Assembly (NCBI RefSeq): GCF_029543105.1
Contig: NZ_JARQXB010000018.1
Span: forward strand, 1-56,002
Origin: Stenotrophomonas sp. HITSZ_GD
GTDB taxonomy: Bacteria; Pseudomonadota; Gammaproteobacteria; Xanthomonadales; Xanthomonadaceae
Direction of reading: 5' to 3'
Length of the DNA: 56,002 nt
Shown: in pieces, positions 7,590-16,602 of the stretch
Position numbering within the stretch: position 1 is the stretch's first letter
Layout: each line of letters starts with the position of its first letter
Program-made: the position numbers and the translations under genes
Notes under the pieces: model-generated
What the model saw: the letters and a program-made list of their open reading frames with translations, nothing else
What the model was told of the DNA's origin: nothing
The model's database searches: none

Positions 7590-9014
7590 ATGCTCAAGCA
7601 ACTCTGGGCCACCAAACATCCCCACGCCAGCCACGCCGATGCCGGCGGGCTGGGCCTGACCCGCGCGCTCGGCCCCTGGGGCCTGACCGCGCTGGGCATC
7701 GGCGCGGTGATCGGCGGCGGCATCTTCGTCATCACCGGCACCGCGGCGGCCAACCACGCCGGCCCGGCGATCATGCTCTCGTTCCTGCTGGCGGCCATCT
7801 GCTGCGCGTTCTGCGCGATGGCCTATGCCGAGTTCGCCGCGATGGTGCCGGTCTCCGGCAGTGCCTACACCTACACCTACGCCACCTTCGGCGAGCTGGC
7901 GGCCTGGTTCATCGGCTGGATGCTGGTGCTCGAATACGGCGTGTCCGCTTCGGCGGTGGCGGTGAGCTGGACGGGCTATTTCCTCAGCCTGCTCGAACAC
8001 TTCGACATCGTGCTGCCCGCCGCGCTGGTGAACGCCCCGCTCGATGCCCAGCTGCGCCCCACCGGCGCGATCGCCAACCTGCCGGCGGCCGGCATCACCC
8101 TGCTGCTGACCTGGCTGTGCTACGTGGGCATCCGCAAGTCCTCGGCGATGAACATGGCGATGGTGCTGCTCAAGAGCGGCCTGATCGTGCTGGTGATCGT
8201 GGTCGGCTGGAAGTACGTGAACCCGGACAACTGGCACCCGTTCATCCCGGCCAACGAAGGCCCGGGCAAGTACGGCTGGGAAGGCGTGCTGCGCGGCGCA
8301 TCGATGGTGTTCTTCGCCTACATCGGCTTCGAGGCGGTATCGGTGGCGGCGCAGGAATCGCACCGCCCGCAGCGCGACATGCCCATCGGCATGCTGCTCT
8401 CGCTGGTGATCTGCACCGTGCTGTACATCGCCATGGCCGCGGTGATGACCGGCCTGGTGCCCTACACGATGCTCGGCACCGACGAACCGGTGGTGACGGC
8501 GGTGGCCGCCCATCCGGAGCTGGCCTGGCTGCGCGTGGTGGTGGAGGTGGGCGCATTGATCGGCCTGTCCTCGGTGGTGCTGGTGATGATCATCGGCCAG
8601 CCGCGCATCTTCATGATCATGGCGCGCGACGGCCTGCTGCCGGAGGTGTTCACCCGCATCCATCCCAAGTACCGCACGCCGCACATCAACACCGTGATCA
8701 CCGGCGTGGGCATCGCGCTGCTGGCGGCGCTGTTCCCGCTGGACGTGCTGGGCGAGCTGACCTCGATGGGCACGCTGATCGCCTTCGCCGCGGTGTGCGC
8801 GGGCGTGCTGATCCTGCGCCGTACCCAGCCGGACCTGCCGCGTCCGTTCAAGATGCCGGCCGCGCCGCTGATCTGCACGCTGGGCGTGCTGAGCTGCCTG
8901 GCGCTGCTGTCGGCGATGACGGCGCACAACTGGATGCTGATGGCGTTCTGGACCGTGGGCGGCTTCGCGATCTACTTCGCCTACGGCTACCGCCACAGCC
9001 GGCTGCGCGGATAA
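7590..9014 (+). CDS. APC-family amino acid permease (copy 2)
   Basis: This 474-residue paralogue of the upstream permease is collinear with it throughout (GIGAVIGGGIFVITGTAAA, PVSGSAYTYTYATFGE, FFAYIGFEAVSVAAQES). It carries the same 12-helix APC layout and is expected to be a cationic or general amino acid importer. The start at 7590 (MLKQLWATK) was chosen because family similarity begins there; an in-frame ATG at 7563 lies on the tail of the preceding terminator. The pair arose by tandem duplication and has diverged, notably at the N terminus and in the TM5 region. Confidence 0.9.
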   Translation: MLKQLWATKHPHASHADAGGLGLTRALGPWGLTALGIGAVIGGGIFVITGTAAANHAGPAIMLSFLLAAICCAFCAMAYAEFAAMVPVSGSAYTYTYATFGELAAWFIGWMLVLEYGVSASAVAVSWTGYFLSLLEHFDIVLPAALVNAPLDAQLRPTGAIANLPAAGITLLLTWLCYVGIRKSSAMNMAMVLLKSGLIVLVIVVGWKYVNPDNWHPFIPANEGPGKYGWEGVLRGASMVFFAYIGFEAVSVAAQESHRPQRDMPIGMLLSLVICTVLYIAMAAVMTGLVPYTMLGTDEPVVTAVAAHPELAWLRVVVEVGALIGLSSVVLVMIIGQPRIFMIMARDGLLPEVFTRIHPKYRTPHINTVITGVGIALLAALFPLDVLGELTSMGTLIAFAAVCAGVLILRRTQPDLPRPFKMPAAPLICTLGVLSCLALLSAMTAHNWMLMAFWTVGGFAIYFAYGYRHSRLRG

Positions 9015-9101
9015 ACACCCGGCGCCGCCCGCGCGCCGGGCAGCGCCATCGGTTCCGGGGGGCAGGCTGGCCGCTCACCTCCCGCTACGCGGCGAAAGCC
9101 C

Positions 9102-9113
9102 TAGAATGTGGGC
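9102..9113 (+). promoter_or_regulatory. Promoter -10 and leaderless start of mtnB
   Basis: TAGAAT (9102-9107) is a good -10 hexamer. Exactly six bases separate it from the ATG at 9114, so transcription would begin at the A of the start codon. No ribosome-binding site or convincing -35 is visible. Confidence 0.5.
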
Positions 9114-9761
9114 ATGAACCAGACCCCCGTCCCCTACAGCACCGCGCGCCTGCATGAGCTGGCGCAGCTGCTGATCGGCAACGTCCGCGAGCTGGCCCAG
9201 GCCGGCTGGACCCCGGCCACGAGCAGCAACTTCTCCCACCGCCTGGATGACCAGCACGCGGCCATCACCGTGTCCGGCCGCGACAAGGGCCGGCTGGTGG
9301 AAGACGACATCATGGTGGTGGACTTCGACGGCCGCCCGGTCGGCCGCCAGCTGCGGCCCTCCGCCGAAACGCTGCTGCATACGCAGCTGTACCGGCGCTA
9401 CCCGGAGATCGGCTGCGTGCTGCACACGCACTCGCCGGTGCAGACCATCGCCTCGCGGCTGTTCGCCGGCGAAGGCCGCATCCACCTGGAAGGCTACGAG
9501 CTGCTGAAGGCCTTCGAGGGCAACACCACCCACGAGACCGCGCTGGATGTGCCGGTGTTCGCCAACACCCAGGACATGAACGTGCTGGCCGCCCAGGTGG
9601 ACGCGCTGCTGGACAAGCAGTGCATGTGGGGGTATCTCATCGATGGGCATGGGTTGTACGCCTGGGGCCGCAACATGGCCGAGGCGCGCCGCCACCTGGA
9701 AGCCTTCGAGTTCCTGCTGCACTGCGAGCTGGAGCTGCGCAAGCTGCGCGTTACCCTCTGA
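9114..9761 (+). CDS. mtnB: Methylthioribulose-1-phosphate dehydratase
   Basis: This 215-residue class II aldolase/adducin-fold enzyme dehydrates 5-methylthioribulose-1-phosphate to a diketone in the methionine salvage pathway. The zinc-binding HTHSP motif ([11 protein letters not shown]) is present, with further His residues in [12 protein letters not shown]. It heads the cluster mtnB-mtnD-mtnC, with gaps of 34 and 2 bases, and is probably transcribed with them. An in-frame GTG two codons upstream (9108) exists; ATG 9114 is preferred because it sits at the expected transcription start. Confidence 0.93.
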   Translation: MNQTPVPYSTARLHELAQLLIGNVRELAQAGWTPATSSNFSHRLDDQHAAITVSGRDKGRLVEDDIMVVDFDGRPVGRQLRPSAETLLHTQLYRRYPEIGCVLHTHSPVQTIASRLFAGEGRIHLEGYELLKAFEGNTTHETALDVPVFANTQDMNVLAAQVDALLDKQCMWGYLIDGHGLYAWGRNMAEARRHLEAFEFLLHCELELRKLRVTL

Positions 9762-9795
9762 TTCGTCCTCCCCCCGCCCTTTCGTTGCCGCCGCC

Positions 9796-10356
9796 ATGAG
9801 CCGACTCCGCATTTTCGAAGAAACCAATCCGGACACCCCGCTGTTCGACAGCCAGGACGGCGCGCAGATCGCCGAGGCGCTCAAGCCGATCGGCGTGGTG
9901 TTCGAGCGCTGGCAGGCCAACCAGCCCATCGCGCCGGGCGCGTCGCCCGAAGAGGTGATGGCCGCCTACCGCACCGACATCGACCGCCTCGTCGCCGAGC
10001 GCGGCTTCAAGACCGTGGACGTGGTCTCCATCGCGCCGGACAACCCCAAGCGCGAGGAAATGCGCGCCAAGTTCCTTGACGAACACTTCCACAAGGAAGA
10101 CGAGGTGCGCTTCTTCGTCGCCGGCTCGGGCCTGTTCACGCTGCACGTGGAGGGCAAGGTCTACGAGATCGAGTGCGTGAAGGACGACCTGATCGCCGTG
10201 CCCGATGGCGCCCTGCACTGGTTCGACATGGGCGCCGAGCCGTATTTCGTGGCGATCCGTTTCTTCACCGAGCCGGACGGCTGGGTGGGACACTTCACCG
10301 GCACCGACATTGCACGACAGTTCCCCCGCTACCAACCCGAGAGAAAGGCGAGCTGA
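9796..10356 (+). CDS. mtnD: Acireductone dioxygenase
   Basis: This 186-residue cupin enzyme oxidises the acireductone of the methionine salvage pathway; with Fe2+ it yields the methionine precursor 2-keto-4-methylthiobutyrate and formate. The metal ligands appear as [13 protein letters not shown] (two His and a Glu) with the last His in GALHWFD. It lies between mtnB and mtnC. The N terminus [13 protein letters not shown] is the family start, so the open frame further upstream is not coding. Only two bases separate its stop from the mtnC ATG. Confidence 0.94.
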   Translation: MSRLRIFEETNPDTPLFDSQDGAQIAEALKPIGVVFERWQANQPIAPGASPEEVMAAYRTDIDRLVAERGFKTVDVVSIAPDNPKREEMRAKFLDEHFHKEDEVRFFVAGSGLFTLHVEGKVYEIECVKDDLIAVPDGALHWFDMGAEPYFVAIRFFTEPDGWVGHFTGTDIARQFPRYQPERKAS

Positions 10357-10358
10357 CG

Positions 10359-11060
10359 ATGACCCAACCGCAGGCGATCCTCACCGATATCGAAGGCACC
10401 ACCAGCAGCATCTCGTTCGTCAAGGACGTGCTGTTCCCCTATGCGCGCCGCGAACTGCCCAAGTTCGTGCGCGAGCACGGCGGCCATCCGCAGGTGCGCC
10501 ACTGGCTCAACCAGGTGGCCGACGCGCTGGGCGAGGACGTGCCGGACGACACGCTGGTGCTGACCTTGCAGCAGTGGATCGACGAGGACCGCAAGGACAC
10601 CGCGCTCAAGGCGCTGGAAGGCATGATCTGGGAGGCCGGCTACCGCGATGCCGACTTCACCGCGCACATCTACCCCGATGCCGCGCGCCTGCTGCGCGCC
10701 TGGCACGAGGCCGGTATCCCGCTGTACGTGTATTCCTCCGGCTCGGTGCCGGCGCAGAAGCTGTTCTTCGCGCACAGCGATGCGGGCGACCTCACCCCGC
10801 TGATTTCCGGCTGGTTCGATACCCAGGTCGGCCCCAAGCGCGAGAGCAACAGCTACCGCAAGATCGCCGAGAGCATCGGCCTGCCCGCGCCGCAGATCCT
10901 GTTCCTGTCCGACGTGGTGGAGGAACTGGACGCGGCCGGCCGCGCCGGCATGCACACCGCCCTGCTCGACCGCCTCAGCGACTACCCCACCCCGCGCAGC
11001 GGCCTGGAAGTGGGCAAGCACCAGCGCGTGGAAGCGTTCGACCAGATCGTGTTCGCCTGA
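10359..11060 (+). CDS. mtnC: Enolase-phosphatase E1 (acireductone synthase)
   Basis: This 233-residue HAD-superfamily enzyme enolises and dephosphorylates 2,3-diketo-5-methylthiopentyl-1-phosphate, making the substrate of MtnD. The HAD motif is [12 protein letters not shown] near the N terminus; the second Asp of the usual DxD is Glu, which is normal for this family. [12 protein letters not shown] and [12 protein letters not shown] are motifs II and IV. GAGAAAGG upstream of the ATG gives a good ribosome-binding site inside the end of mtnD. The three genes cover only the middle of the salvage pathway: mtnA, mtnK and an aminotransferase are not in the window. Confidence 0.94.
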   Translation: MTQPQAILTDIEGTTSSISFVKDVLFPYARRELPKFVREHGGHPQVRHWLNQVADALGEDVPDDTLVLTLQQWIDEDRKDTALKALEGMIWEAGYRDADFTAHIYPDAARLLRAWHEAGIPLYVYSSGSVPAQKLFFAHSDAGDLTPLISGWFDTQVGPKRESNSYRKIAESIGLPAPQILFLSDVVEELDAAGRAGMHTALLDRLSDYPTPRSGLEVGKHQRVEAFDQIVFA

Positions 11061-11117
11061 CGTACCCGCCGCCGGTGCCATGGCGCCGGCGGCGCATGAC
11101 CTCGACCCGCTTTCTCC

Positions 11118-12053
11118 ATGCGCCTGGTGCCGCTTCGCCGCCTGCTCAGCTGCCTGCTCGCCCTGGGGCCGGCCCTGCTGCTGACCGGCGCGGCGTCGTC
11201 GCCCCCCGCCGGGCGCGATGAGGCATTCGCGCCGGCCGATCCGCTGGACGCGCCGCAGCTGGAGGCCGCGCTGGCCGGCCTGGCGCCGCAACGCCCCGGT
11301 GTGAGCGACCTCTTCGTGCTCGGTTTCGCCGGCGATGGAAGCGACCCGGTTTTCCGCAACGAAGTGCTCTACCTGCGTACGCTTTTCAGCGAGCGCTTCG
11401 ACAGCCGCGGGCATGCCCTGGCCCTGGTCAACGCCGCCGACAACTTCGGCGCGCACCGCTACGCGCCGATGGCGACCTACGACAACCTCTACGACAGCCT
11501 GGCGCGCATCGGCGCGCTGATGGACCGCGAGGAGGACATCCTGCTGCTGTTCGCCTCCACGCATGGCACCGAAGACCACGCGTTGTACGTGGACACCGGG
11601 CCGTACGGCTACGACTACCTCACCCCGGAAGACCTGCGCCAGGCCCTGGACGATGCCGGGATCAAGCACCGGGTGATCGTGCTGTCGGCCTGCTATTCGG
11701 GCGGCTTCATCCCGCGGCTGCGTTCGGCCGACACGCTGGTCATCACCGCCGCGCGCGCCGACCGGCCCTCGTTCGGCTGCGGCAACACCGCCAACGCCAC
11801 CTATTTCGGACAGGCGTGGCTGGTCGATGCGATGAACCGCACCGACGACTTCGTCGAAGCCTACCGCCTGGCGAGCACCGCGATCACCGCGCGCGAGCGC
11901 GCCGAGGGCGAGCTGCCCTCGCTGCCGCAGATCTCCCAAGGCAAGCGCATCGGCGCCACGCTGGCGCACTGGCGCGCCGGCCTGCACGCCGGCCCGGCGG
12001 TGCCGTATCCCTATCCCCCGGTGGACGACGCGGCGGCGGCCCCGCACCCTTGA
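11118..12053 (+). CDS. Exported C13-family cysteine peptidase
   Basis: This 311-residue protein has an N-terminal signal peptide (LLSCLLALGPALLLTGAAS, about residues 9-27). The caspase/legumain-like catalytic pair is visible as His149 in LFASTHGTEDH and Cys192 in VLSACYSGGF, matching peptidase family C13. The substrate is unknown; an envelope or extracellular role is inferred from the signal peptide. The gene follows mtnC after a G+C-rich hairpin without a T-run, so it may be read separately. The sequence after residue 280 is proline-rich and probably unstructured. Confidence 0.8.
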   Translation: MRLVPLRRLLSCLLALGPALLLTGAASSPPAGRDEAFAPADPLDAPQLEAALAGLAPQRPGVSDLFVLGFAGDGSDPVFRNEVLYLRTLFSERFDSRGHALALVNAADNFGAHRYAPMATYDNLYDSLARIGALMDREEDILLLFASTHGTEDHALYVDTGPYGYDYLTPEDLRQALDDAGIKHRVIVLSACYSGGFIPRLRSADTLVITAARADRPSFGCGNTANATYFGQAWLVDAMNRTDDFVEAYRLASTAITARERAEGELPSLPQISQGKRIGATLAHWRAGLHAGPAVPYPYPPVDDAAAAPHP

Positions 12054-12091
12054 GAGAGGTTCGTATTTCGCCAGCAAGGCGCGCGAGCCAC

Positions 12092-12204
12092 TAGAATGCC
12101 GGCACCGCGCCAGCCATTGCCCGCCGCGGTTTGATCTCAGCCCGCCCGCCTTCGCTCGCCCGCCAGGATCGCCCACCGAACGCCTCCCTTCGCGGAGGCG
12201 TTTT
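12092..12204 (+). ncRNA. Possible small RNA cassette (promoter to terminator)
   Basis: A TAGAAT hexamer at 12092-12097 could start a transcript near 12104 that ends at the strong terminator hairpin 12179-12204, about 100 nt later. The interval has no plausible ORF with a ribosome-binding site and lies 3' of the C13 peptidase gene. The -35 region is weak. The terminator could simply end peptidase mRNA, so this is a candidate only. Confidence 0.3.
12179..12204 (+). terminator. Rho-independent terminator
   Basis: AACGCCTCC (12179-12187) pairs perfectly with GGAGGCGTT (12194-12202), followed by TT. It lies between the convergent C13 peptidase and phosphoesterase genes. Confidence 0.75.
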
Positions 12205-12255
12205 CGTATGTGCCTCACGGGCCAGGGGCGGCCGCCACCGGCGTGCCGCGCGGAC

Positions 12256-13848
12256 TCAAGGCGTGGCGGTTGCCAGCCGGTACACCGTCTTCGCCGTCGC
12301 CTCCCGGCCCGGCAACTTCGCGCGCACTTCCACCGCATGCTCGCCTTCGCCCAGGTCCGTCGGCAATGCGCCGCGCCACAGGTGCGGCGAGGGCGTGGCC
12401 TCCGGCGAGCGGTCGAAGCCACGCAGCTGCGCGGCCATGTCATCGCGCGCGTTCTCCGCCAGCAGGCGCGGGTCCGGCTGCGCCACGCGCTTCATCGGCT
12501 TCCACGGGCCGCCATCCACGCGATATTCGACCACCGTGTCGTCCTGGCCCATGAACACGTTCGCGTAAACGCCCCACGCCGGATACGCCCCCTGGCGCAG
12601 CACCTGGGGCGCGTGGAGATACATCTGCGCATCGTCCGGGTCGCGCGCGGCGTGGTAATCCAGCGCGTAGGCCCCGCCCGGCCGCACGGTCAGCACCGCG
12701 TAGCCGTTCGGCGTGCCGTCTGCCATGGTCGCGTCCGGAATGCCGGCCGCGTCCTTCACGCCCGACCAGAACGCGCCGCACGCGGCGCCGACGTTGTACT
12801 CGTGCAGCGGCGCGGCACCCGCCCAGCCCTCGTCGGCGCCATGGTAGTAGTGCTGCTGCGTGTGGCTGTGCCCGCTCAGCACCAGCACGTGGGGGAAATC
12901 GCGCAGCAGCGCGAACAGGCGCGCGCGATCCGCATGGCGGAATGTCTCGCGGCCCGGCGCGGCGTCGAACAGCGGGATGTGCATGCCCAGCACCAGCAGC
13001 CGCTGCCTGGGCAGCGTGCGCAGGTAATTCTCCAGGAAGGCGAACTGCGAATCGCGCAGCCCGCCGATGTAGCCCGGCTTGGCACCCGGCTGGTACACCA
13101 CGTCGTCGAGGAACACGAAGCTGGCGCCCTGCTCGTTCACCGCGTAGGTGTCCGGGCCGTAGACCGCGCGCCAGCTGCTCAGCGAAGCGTCGTCATCGGC
13201 GGCGTCGACGTTGAGGTCGTGGTTGCCGGGCACGTGGAACCACGGCACCTGCAGGCTGGTGGTGACCCGGTTCAATGCGGGATACAGGCTGAGGTCGTCC
13301 GACACCAGGTCGCCCAGCGTCGTGCCGAGCCGCGCCTGCGTGTGGCCACGCAGCGGCTCGATAATGTCGCGCGCGTAGTAGTCGATGTCGACCTCGCGCG
13401 CGACCTGCGAATCGGCCATCACCAGCATCTGCCAGCCATCGCGCGCGGCAGGCGCGGCGCGGCGCAGGCCGAAATCCCAATCGGTCGGTGCGCCGGCATC
13501 CGCGGCGGCGGTGGCGTACCGCAGGCGCGGGCCGCCCTGCGGCGCGTACAGGCGCCAGAAGGCCGGCAGGCCGTCGGCGGCGCTGTCGAAGCGATACGCA
13601 TCGGGCTTGATCACGAACACCACCTGCCCGTCGCGCACCGGCAGGCGATAACGGCCCTGCGCGTCGGTCAACACGATGTCCTGCCCGTTGGAGACCTGCA
13701 CGCCGGGCAGGCCGGCATCGCGCGCGCCGCGCCCGGGCTGCCCATCGCGCTCCTCGTACACCGTGCCGCTGGCGAACGTGTCCGCCGCCTGCACCGCGCC
13801 GGCGCACAGCAGCGCGCCCAACAGCCCCATGGCCCACCGTGGCTTCAT
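12256..13848 (-). CDS. Exported calcineurin-like phosphoesterase
   Basis: This 530-residue protein starts with a signal peptide (MKPRWAMGLLGALLCAGAVQA). Residues of about 25-110 resemble an N-terminal Ig-like metallophosphatase domain. The metallophosphoesterase motifs follow in order: VMADSQ, TTLGDLVSD, VPGNHDLNVD, LGMHIPLFD and LSGHSHTQQH. The last roughly 150 residues form the C-terminal accessory domain of the family. It should hydrolyse phosphoesters in the periplasm or outside the cell; the substrate is unknown. It lies 64 bases downstream of hisIE on the same strand and could be read through from the his operon, although its function gives no reason for that. Confidence 0.85.
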   Translation of the reverse strand: MKPRWAMGLLGALLCAGAVQAADTFASGTVYEERDGQPGRGARDAGLPGVQVSNGQDIVLTDAQGRYRLPVRDGQVVFVIKPDAYRFDSAADGLPAFWRLYAPQGGPRLRYATAAADAGAPTDWDFGLRRAAPAARDGWQMLVMADSQVAREVDIDYYARDIIEPLRGHTQARLGTTLGDLVSDDLSLYPALNRVTTSLQVPWFHVPGNHDLNVDAADDDASLSSWRAVYGPDTYAVNEQGASFVFLDDVVYQPGAKPGYIGGLRDSQFAFLENYLRTLPRQRLLVLGMHIPLFDAAPGRETFRHADRARLFALLRDFPHVLVLSGHSHTQQHYYHGADEGWAGAAPLHEYNVGAACGAFWSGVKDAAGIPDATMADGTPNGYAVLTVRPGGAYALDYHAARDPDDAQMYLHAPQVLRQGAYPAWGVYANVFMGQDDTVVEYRVDGGPWKPMKRVAQPDPRLLAENARDDMAAQLRGFDRSPEATPSPHLWRGALPTDLGEGEHAVEVRAKLPGREATAKTVYRLATATP

Positions 13849-13912
13849 CGTCGATCCCCGCGAAAACAGGCGGGAATTGTAACGCCGCCCGCATGACAGG
13901 CCGGCGGCGCGG

Positions 13913-14515
13913 TCAGCGGTGCCGCGTTTCCAGCAGGCGCAACACGTCGGCCAGGCCCAGCCCGCGCGCGCGCAGCAGCACCAGCAGGTGGTAGAGCAGG
14001 TCGGCCGATTCGCCGAGCAACTCGTCCTCGCCCTGGGCCACGGCGGCCAGCGCCGTCTCCACGCCCTCCTCGCCCACCTTCTGCGCGATGCGGCGCGTGC
14101 CCTGCTCGAACAGCCGGGTGGTGTAGCTGCCGGCCGGCCGCTCCCGCGCGCGCTCGGCGACCAGCGCATCGAGCGTGCCGAGGAAATTGCCCGGCGCCTC
14201 GGGGAAGCAGCTCTCGCGGCCCAGGTGGCAGGTGGGGCCGCGCGGATGAGCCAGCACCAGCAACGTGTCGTCGTCGCAGTCCTGGTCGATGGACACGACT
14301 TCGAGGAAGTGTCCGGAGCTCTCGCCCTTCGTCCACAGGCGCTGCTTGCTGCGGCTGTAGAAGGTGACCTGGCCGCTGGCGCGGGTGGCGGCCAGCGCTT
14401 GGGCATTCATGTAGCCGAGCATCAGTACGCGCAGGCTGGCCGCGTCCTGCACCACCACCGGCAGCAGGCCATCGCCCTTGCCCCAGTCGAGCTGGGCATC
14501 GCGTTCACTGGACAT
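13913..14515 (-). CDS. hisIE: Bifunctional phosphoribosyl-AMP cyclohydrolase / phosphoribosyl-ATP pyrophosphatase
   Basis: This 200-residue fusion performs the second and third steps of histidine synthesis. The N-terminal HisI half (to about residue 115) has [20 protein letters not shown] and CHLGRESCF, the zinc-cysteine region. The C-terminal HisE half has a MazG-like pyrophosphatase motif ([13 protein letters not shown] ... [13 protein letters not shown]). It is the last his gene of the operon and overlaps hisF by 11 bases. Confidence 0.95.
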   Translation of the reverse strand: MSSERDAQLDWGKGDGLLPVVVQDAASLRVLMLGYMNAQALAATRASGQVTFYSRSKQRLWTKGESSGHFLEVVSIDQDCDDDTLLVLAHPRGPTCHLGRESCFPEAPGNFLGTLDALVAERARERPAGSYTTRLFEQGTRRIAQKVGEEGVETALAAVAQGEDELLGESADLLYHLLVLLRARGLGLADVLRLLETRHR

Positions 14516-15281
14516 CACGGACCTCGATCTGGCGTTCGCGCAGGTAGCGCTTGAGTGCGGGAATGGCGATGGCGCCGCTGTGGAAGACGCTGGCGGCGAG
14601 CGCGCCATCCACGTCGGCCTGCTCGAAGGCGTCGGCGAAGTGCGCCATCTCGCCGGCACCGCCGGAGGCGACCAGCGGCACGCGGCAGCGCGACCGCGCC
14701 TGGCCGAGTTGCACGAGGTCGTAGCCGCGACGCACGCCGTCGCTGTCCATGCAGTTGAGCACGATCTCGCCGGCACCCAGCCGCTGGGCCTCGTCGATCC
14801 AATCCAGCGTGCGGATCGACAACGCCTGGGTCTTGCTCGGATCGCCGGTATAGCGGCGCACGCGCCACTCGCCATCGGCCTCGCGAATGGAATCCACCCC
14901 GACCACCACGCACTGCTCGCCGAAGGCTTCGGCCAATTCGGCGATCAGCTGCGGGCGCCCCAGCGCGGGCGAGTTGACCGAGATCTTGTCGGCGCCGGCG
15001 TGCAACACGCGGCGGGCGGTTTCCACGTCGCCGATGCCGCCGGCCACGCAGAAGGGAATGTCGATCAGCCGCGCGACGCGCTCGATCCACTGCACGTCCA
15101 CCGAGCGGGCCTGCGGGCTGGCGCCGATGTCGTAGAACACCAGCTCGTCGGCGCCTTCGTCGCGGTAGCGCAGCGCCAGCTCGGCGATGTCGCCCATGTC
15201 CACGTGGTCGCGGAAGCGCACGCCCTTGACCACGCGGCCGTCGCGCACGTCCAGGCAGGGAATGATGCGCCGGCTCAGCAT
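14505..15281 (-). CDS. hisF: Imidazole glycerol phosphate synthase, cyclase subunit
   Basis: This 258-residue TIM barrel joins ammonia from HisH with PRFAR to give imidazole glycerol phosphate and AICAR. The two catalytic aspartates fall at D11 (IPCLDVRDG) and D130 ([10 protein letters not shown]), the same positions as in the well-studied enzymes. FCVAGGIGD and [10 protein letters not shown] are phosphate-binding loops. It overlaps hisA by 7 bases and hisIE by 11. Confidence 0.96.
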   Translation of the reverse strand: MLSRRIIPCLDVRDGRVVKGVRFRDHVDMGDIAELALRYRDEGADELVFYDIGASPQARSVDVQWIERVARLIDIPFCVAGGIGDVETARRVLHAGADKISVNSPALGRPQLIAELAEAFGEQCVVVGVDSIREADGEWRVRRYTGDPSKTQALSIRTLDWIDEAQRLGAGEIVLNCMDSDGVRRGYDLVQLGQARSRCRVPLVASGGAGEMAHFADAFEQADVDGALAASVFHSGAIAIPALKRYLRERQIEVRDVQ

Positions 15282-16006
15282 GCCAGTGCCTCGCGCAGGT
15301 CGAGCCGGCCTTCCAGCAAGGCCTTGCCCAGCACGACGCCGGCACAACCGGCGGCACGGGCGGCGGCCACGTCGTCGAGGTCGCGCACGCCGCCGGAGAC
15401 CTGCACCTGCAGCTGCGGCACCCATTCGCGCAGCTGCGCGTAGAGATCCATGTTCGGGCCGGACAGCATGCCGTCGCGCGCGATGTCGGTGCACAGCAGG
15501 TGGCGCAACCCGGCATCGGCGTAGCGGCGCGCCAGCACGTCGAGTTCTTCGCCGGCGGTATCGGTCCAGCCCGCCACCGGCAGGCGCCAGCGGCCCTGCG
15601 CGTCCTGGCGCGTATCCAGCGCCACGGTGATGCGTTCGGGGCCGAATGCATGCAGCCATTCGATGACCTGGGCGCTCTCGCGCACGGCCAGCGAGCCGAT
15701 GACCACGCGTGCGGCACCGGCGTCGAACAGACGGTCGAGGTCCTCGCGCGCGCGAATGCCACCACCGGTCTGCACTTGCAGGCCGGTGTCGGCAATGGCG
15801 CGCAGCAGCGGCGCGAGCGTATAGCCGCCGGCGCGCGCCGCATCGAGGTCGACCAGGTGCATCCAGCGCGCCCCGGTGTCGAGGAACGCCTTTGCGCGCG
15901 GCAGCGGATCGTCGCCGTAGGTGGTCTGGCGCGCGTAGTCGCCCTGCAGCAGCCGGACGACGCGGCCCTGGCGGATGTCCAGCGCGGGATAGACGGTGAA
16001 ACTCAT
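15275..16006 (-). CDS. hisA: ProFAR isomerase (HisA)
   Basis: This 243-residue half-barrel duplication enzyme isomerises ProFAR to PRFAR. The first catalytic Asp is D10 (YPALDIRQG), and the second is in [23 protein letters not shown] and [10 protein letters not shown] are the phosphate loops. It is homologous to HisF, its downstream neighbour. It overlaps the hisH stop by 4 bases. Confidence 0.96.
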   Translation of the reverse strand: MSFTVYPALDIRQGRVVRLLQGDYARQTTYGDDPLPRAKAFLDTGARWMHLVDLDAARAGGYTLAPLLRAIADTGLQVQTGGGIRAREDLDRLFDAGAARVVIGSLAVRESAQVIEWLHAFGPERITVALDTRQDAQGRWRLPVAGWTDTAGEELDVLARRYADAGLRHLLCTDIARDGMLSGPNMDLYAQLREWVPQLQVQVSGGVRDLDDVAAARAAGCAGVVLGKALLEGRLDLREALAC

Positions 16007-16602
16007 GCGGGAATCTCTAGGAAGTTTTGCAGGATGCGCGCGCCGGTCTCGGCCGAGCGCTCCGGATGGAACTGCGCGCCGGCATGCCGCCCGTGCTGCA
16101 CCACCGCGCTGAACAGGCCGCCGTGATCGCACGCGGCCACGGTGTGCGGGGTGACCGGCGCGGCATAGCTGTGCACGAAGTAGGCGTGCGGCCGCTCCGG
16201 CAACCCGTCCATCAGCGCCGATTCGCGCAGCGGCAACAGGCGGTTCCAGCCCATGTGCGGCACGCGGATGCCCAGCGCCGGGTGCAGCCTGCGCACCACG
16301 CCGGGCAGCAGGCCCAGGCATTCCACTTCGCCTTCCTCGGAACGCTCGAACAGCAACTGCATGCCCAGGCAAATGCCCAGCAACGGCACCTGCAGGCGGC
16401 GCAACGGCTCGACCAGCCCTTGCGCATGCAGGCGGCGCATCGCCTCGGGCGCGGCGCCCACGCCGGGCAGGATCACCCGCTCGGCCCCTTCCAGCCCGGC
16501 GGCATCGCGCACCAGGGTGGCCTGCACGCCCAGGCGCTCCAGCGCGTACGACACCGAGCCGAGGTTCGCGCCACCGGCATCGATCAGCGCAAGCCGGCTC
16601 AC
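16003..16602 (-). CDS. hisH: Imidazole glycerol phosphate synthase, glutamine amidotransferase subunit
   Basis: This 199-residue class I glutaminase feeds ammonia to HisF. The triad is visible as C78 ([13 protein letters not shown]), H179 and E181 (GAQFHPERS). The start is GTG at 16602, overlapping the hisB stop (GTGA); the sequence from [15 protein letters not shown] matches the family N terminus, so no ATG start is needed. Confidence 0.95.
   Translation of the reverse strand: MSRLALIDAGGANLGSVSYALERLGVQATLVRDAAGLEGAERVILPGVGAAPEAMRRLHAQGLVEPLRRLQVPLLGICLGMQLLFERSEEGEVECLGLLPGVVRRLHPALGIRVPHMGWNRLLPLRESALMDGLPERPHAYFVHSYAAPVTPHTVAACDHGGLFSAVVQHGRHAGAQFHPERSAETGARILQNFLEIPA

Noticed and set aside
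6928-8996. Minus-strand open frames under the two permeases, rich in His/Arg/Gln
   Set aside because: Antisense shadows of strongly biased membrane-protein codons; both permeases show continuous family similarity on the plus strand.
9018-9040. Hairpin CCCGGCGC...GCGCCGGG after the second permease as a terminator
   Set aside because: No T-run follows on either strand; G+C-rich palindromes of this length are common by chance at this base composition.
9075-9929. Minus-strand open frame across mtnB and the start of mtnD
   Set aside because: It runs antisense to two recognised enzymes and has no family features.
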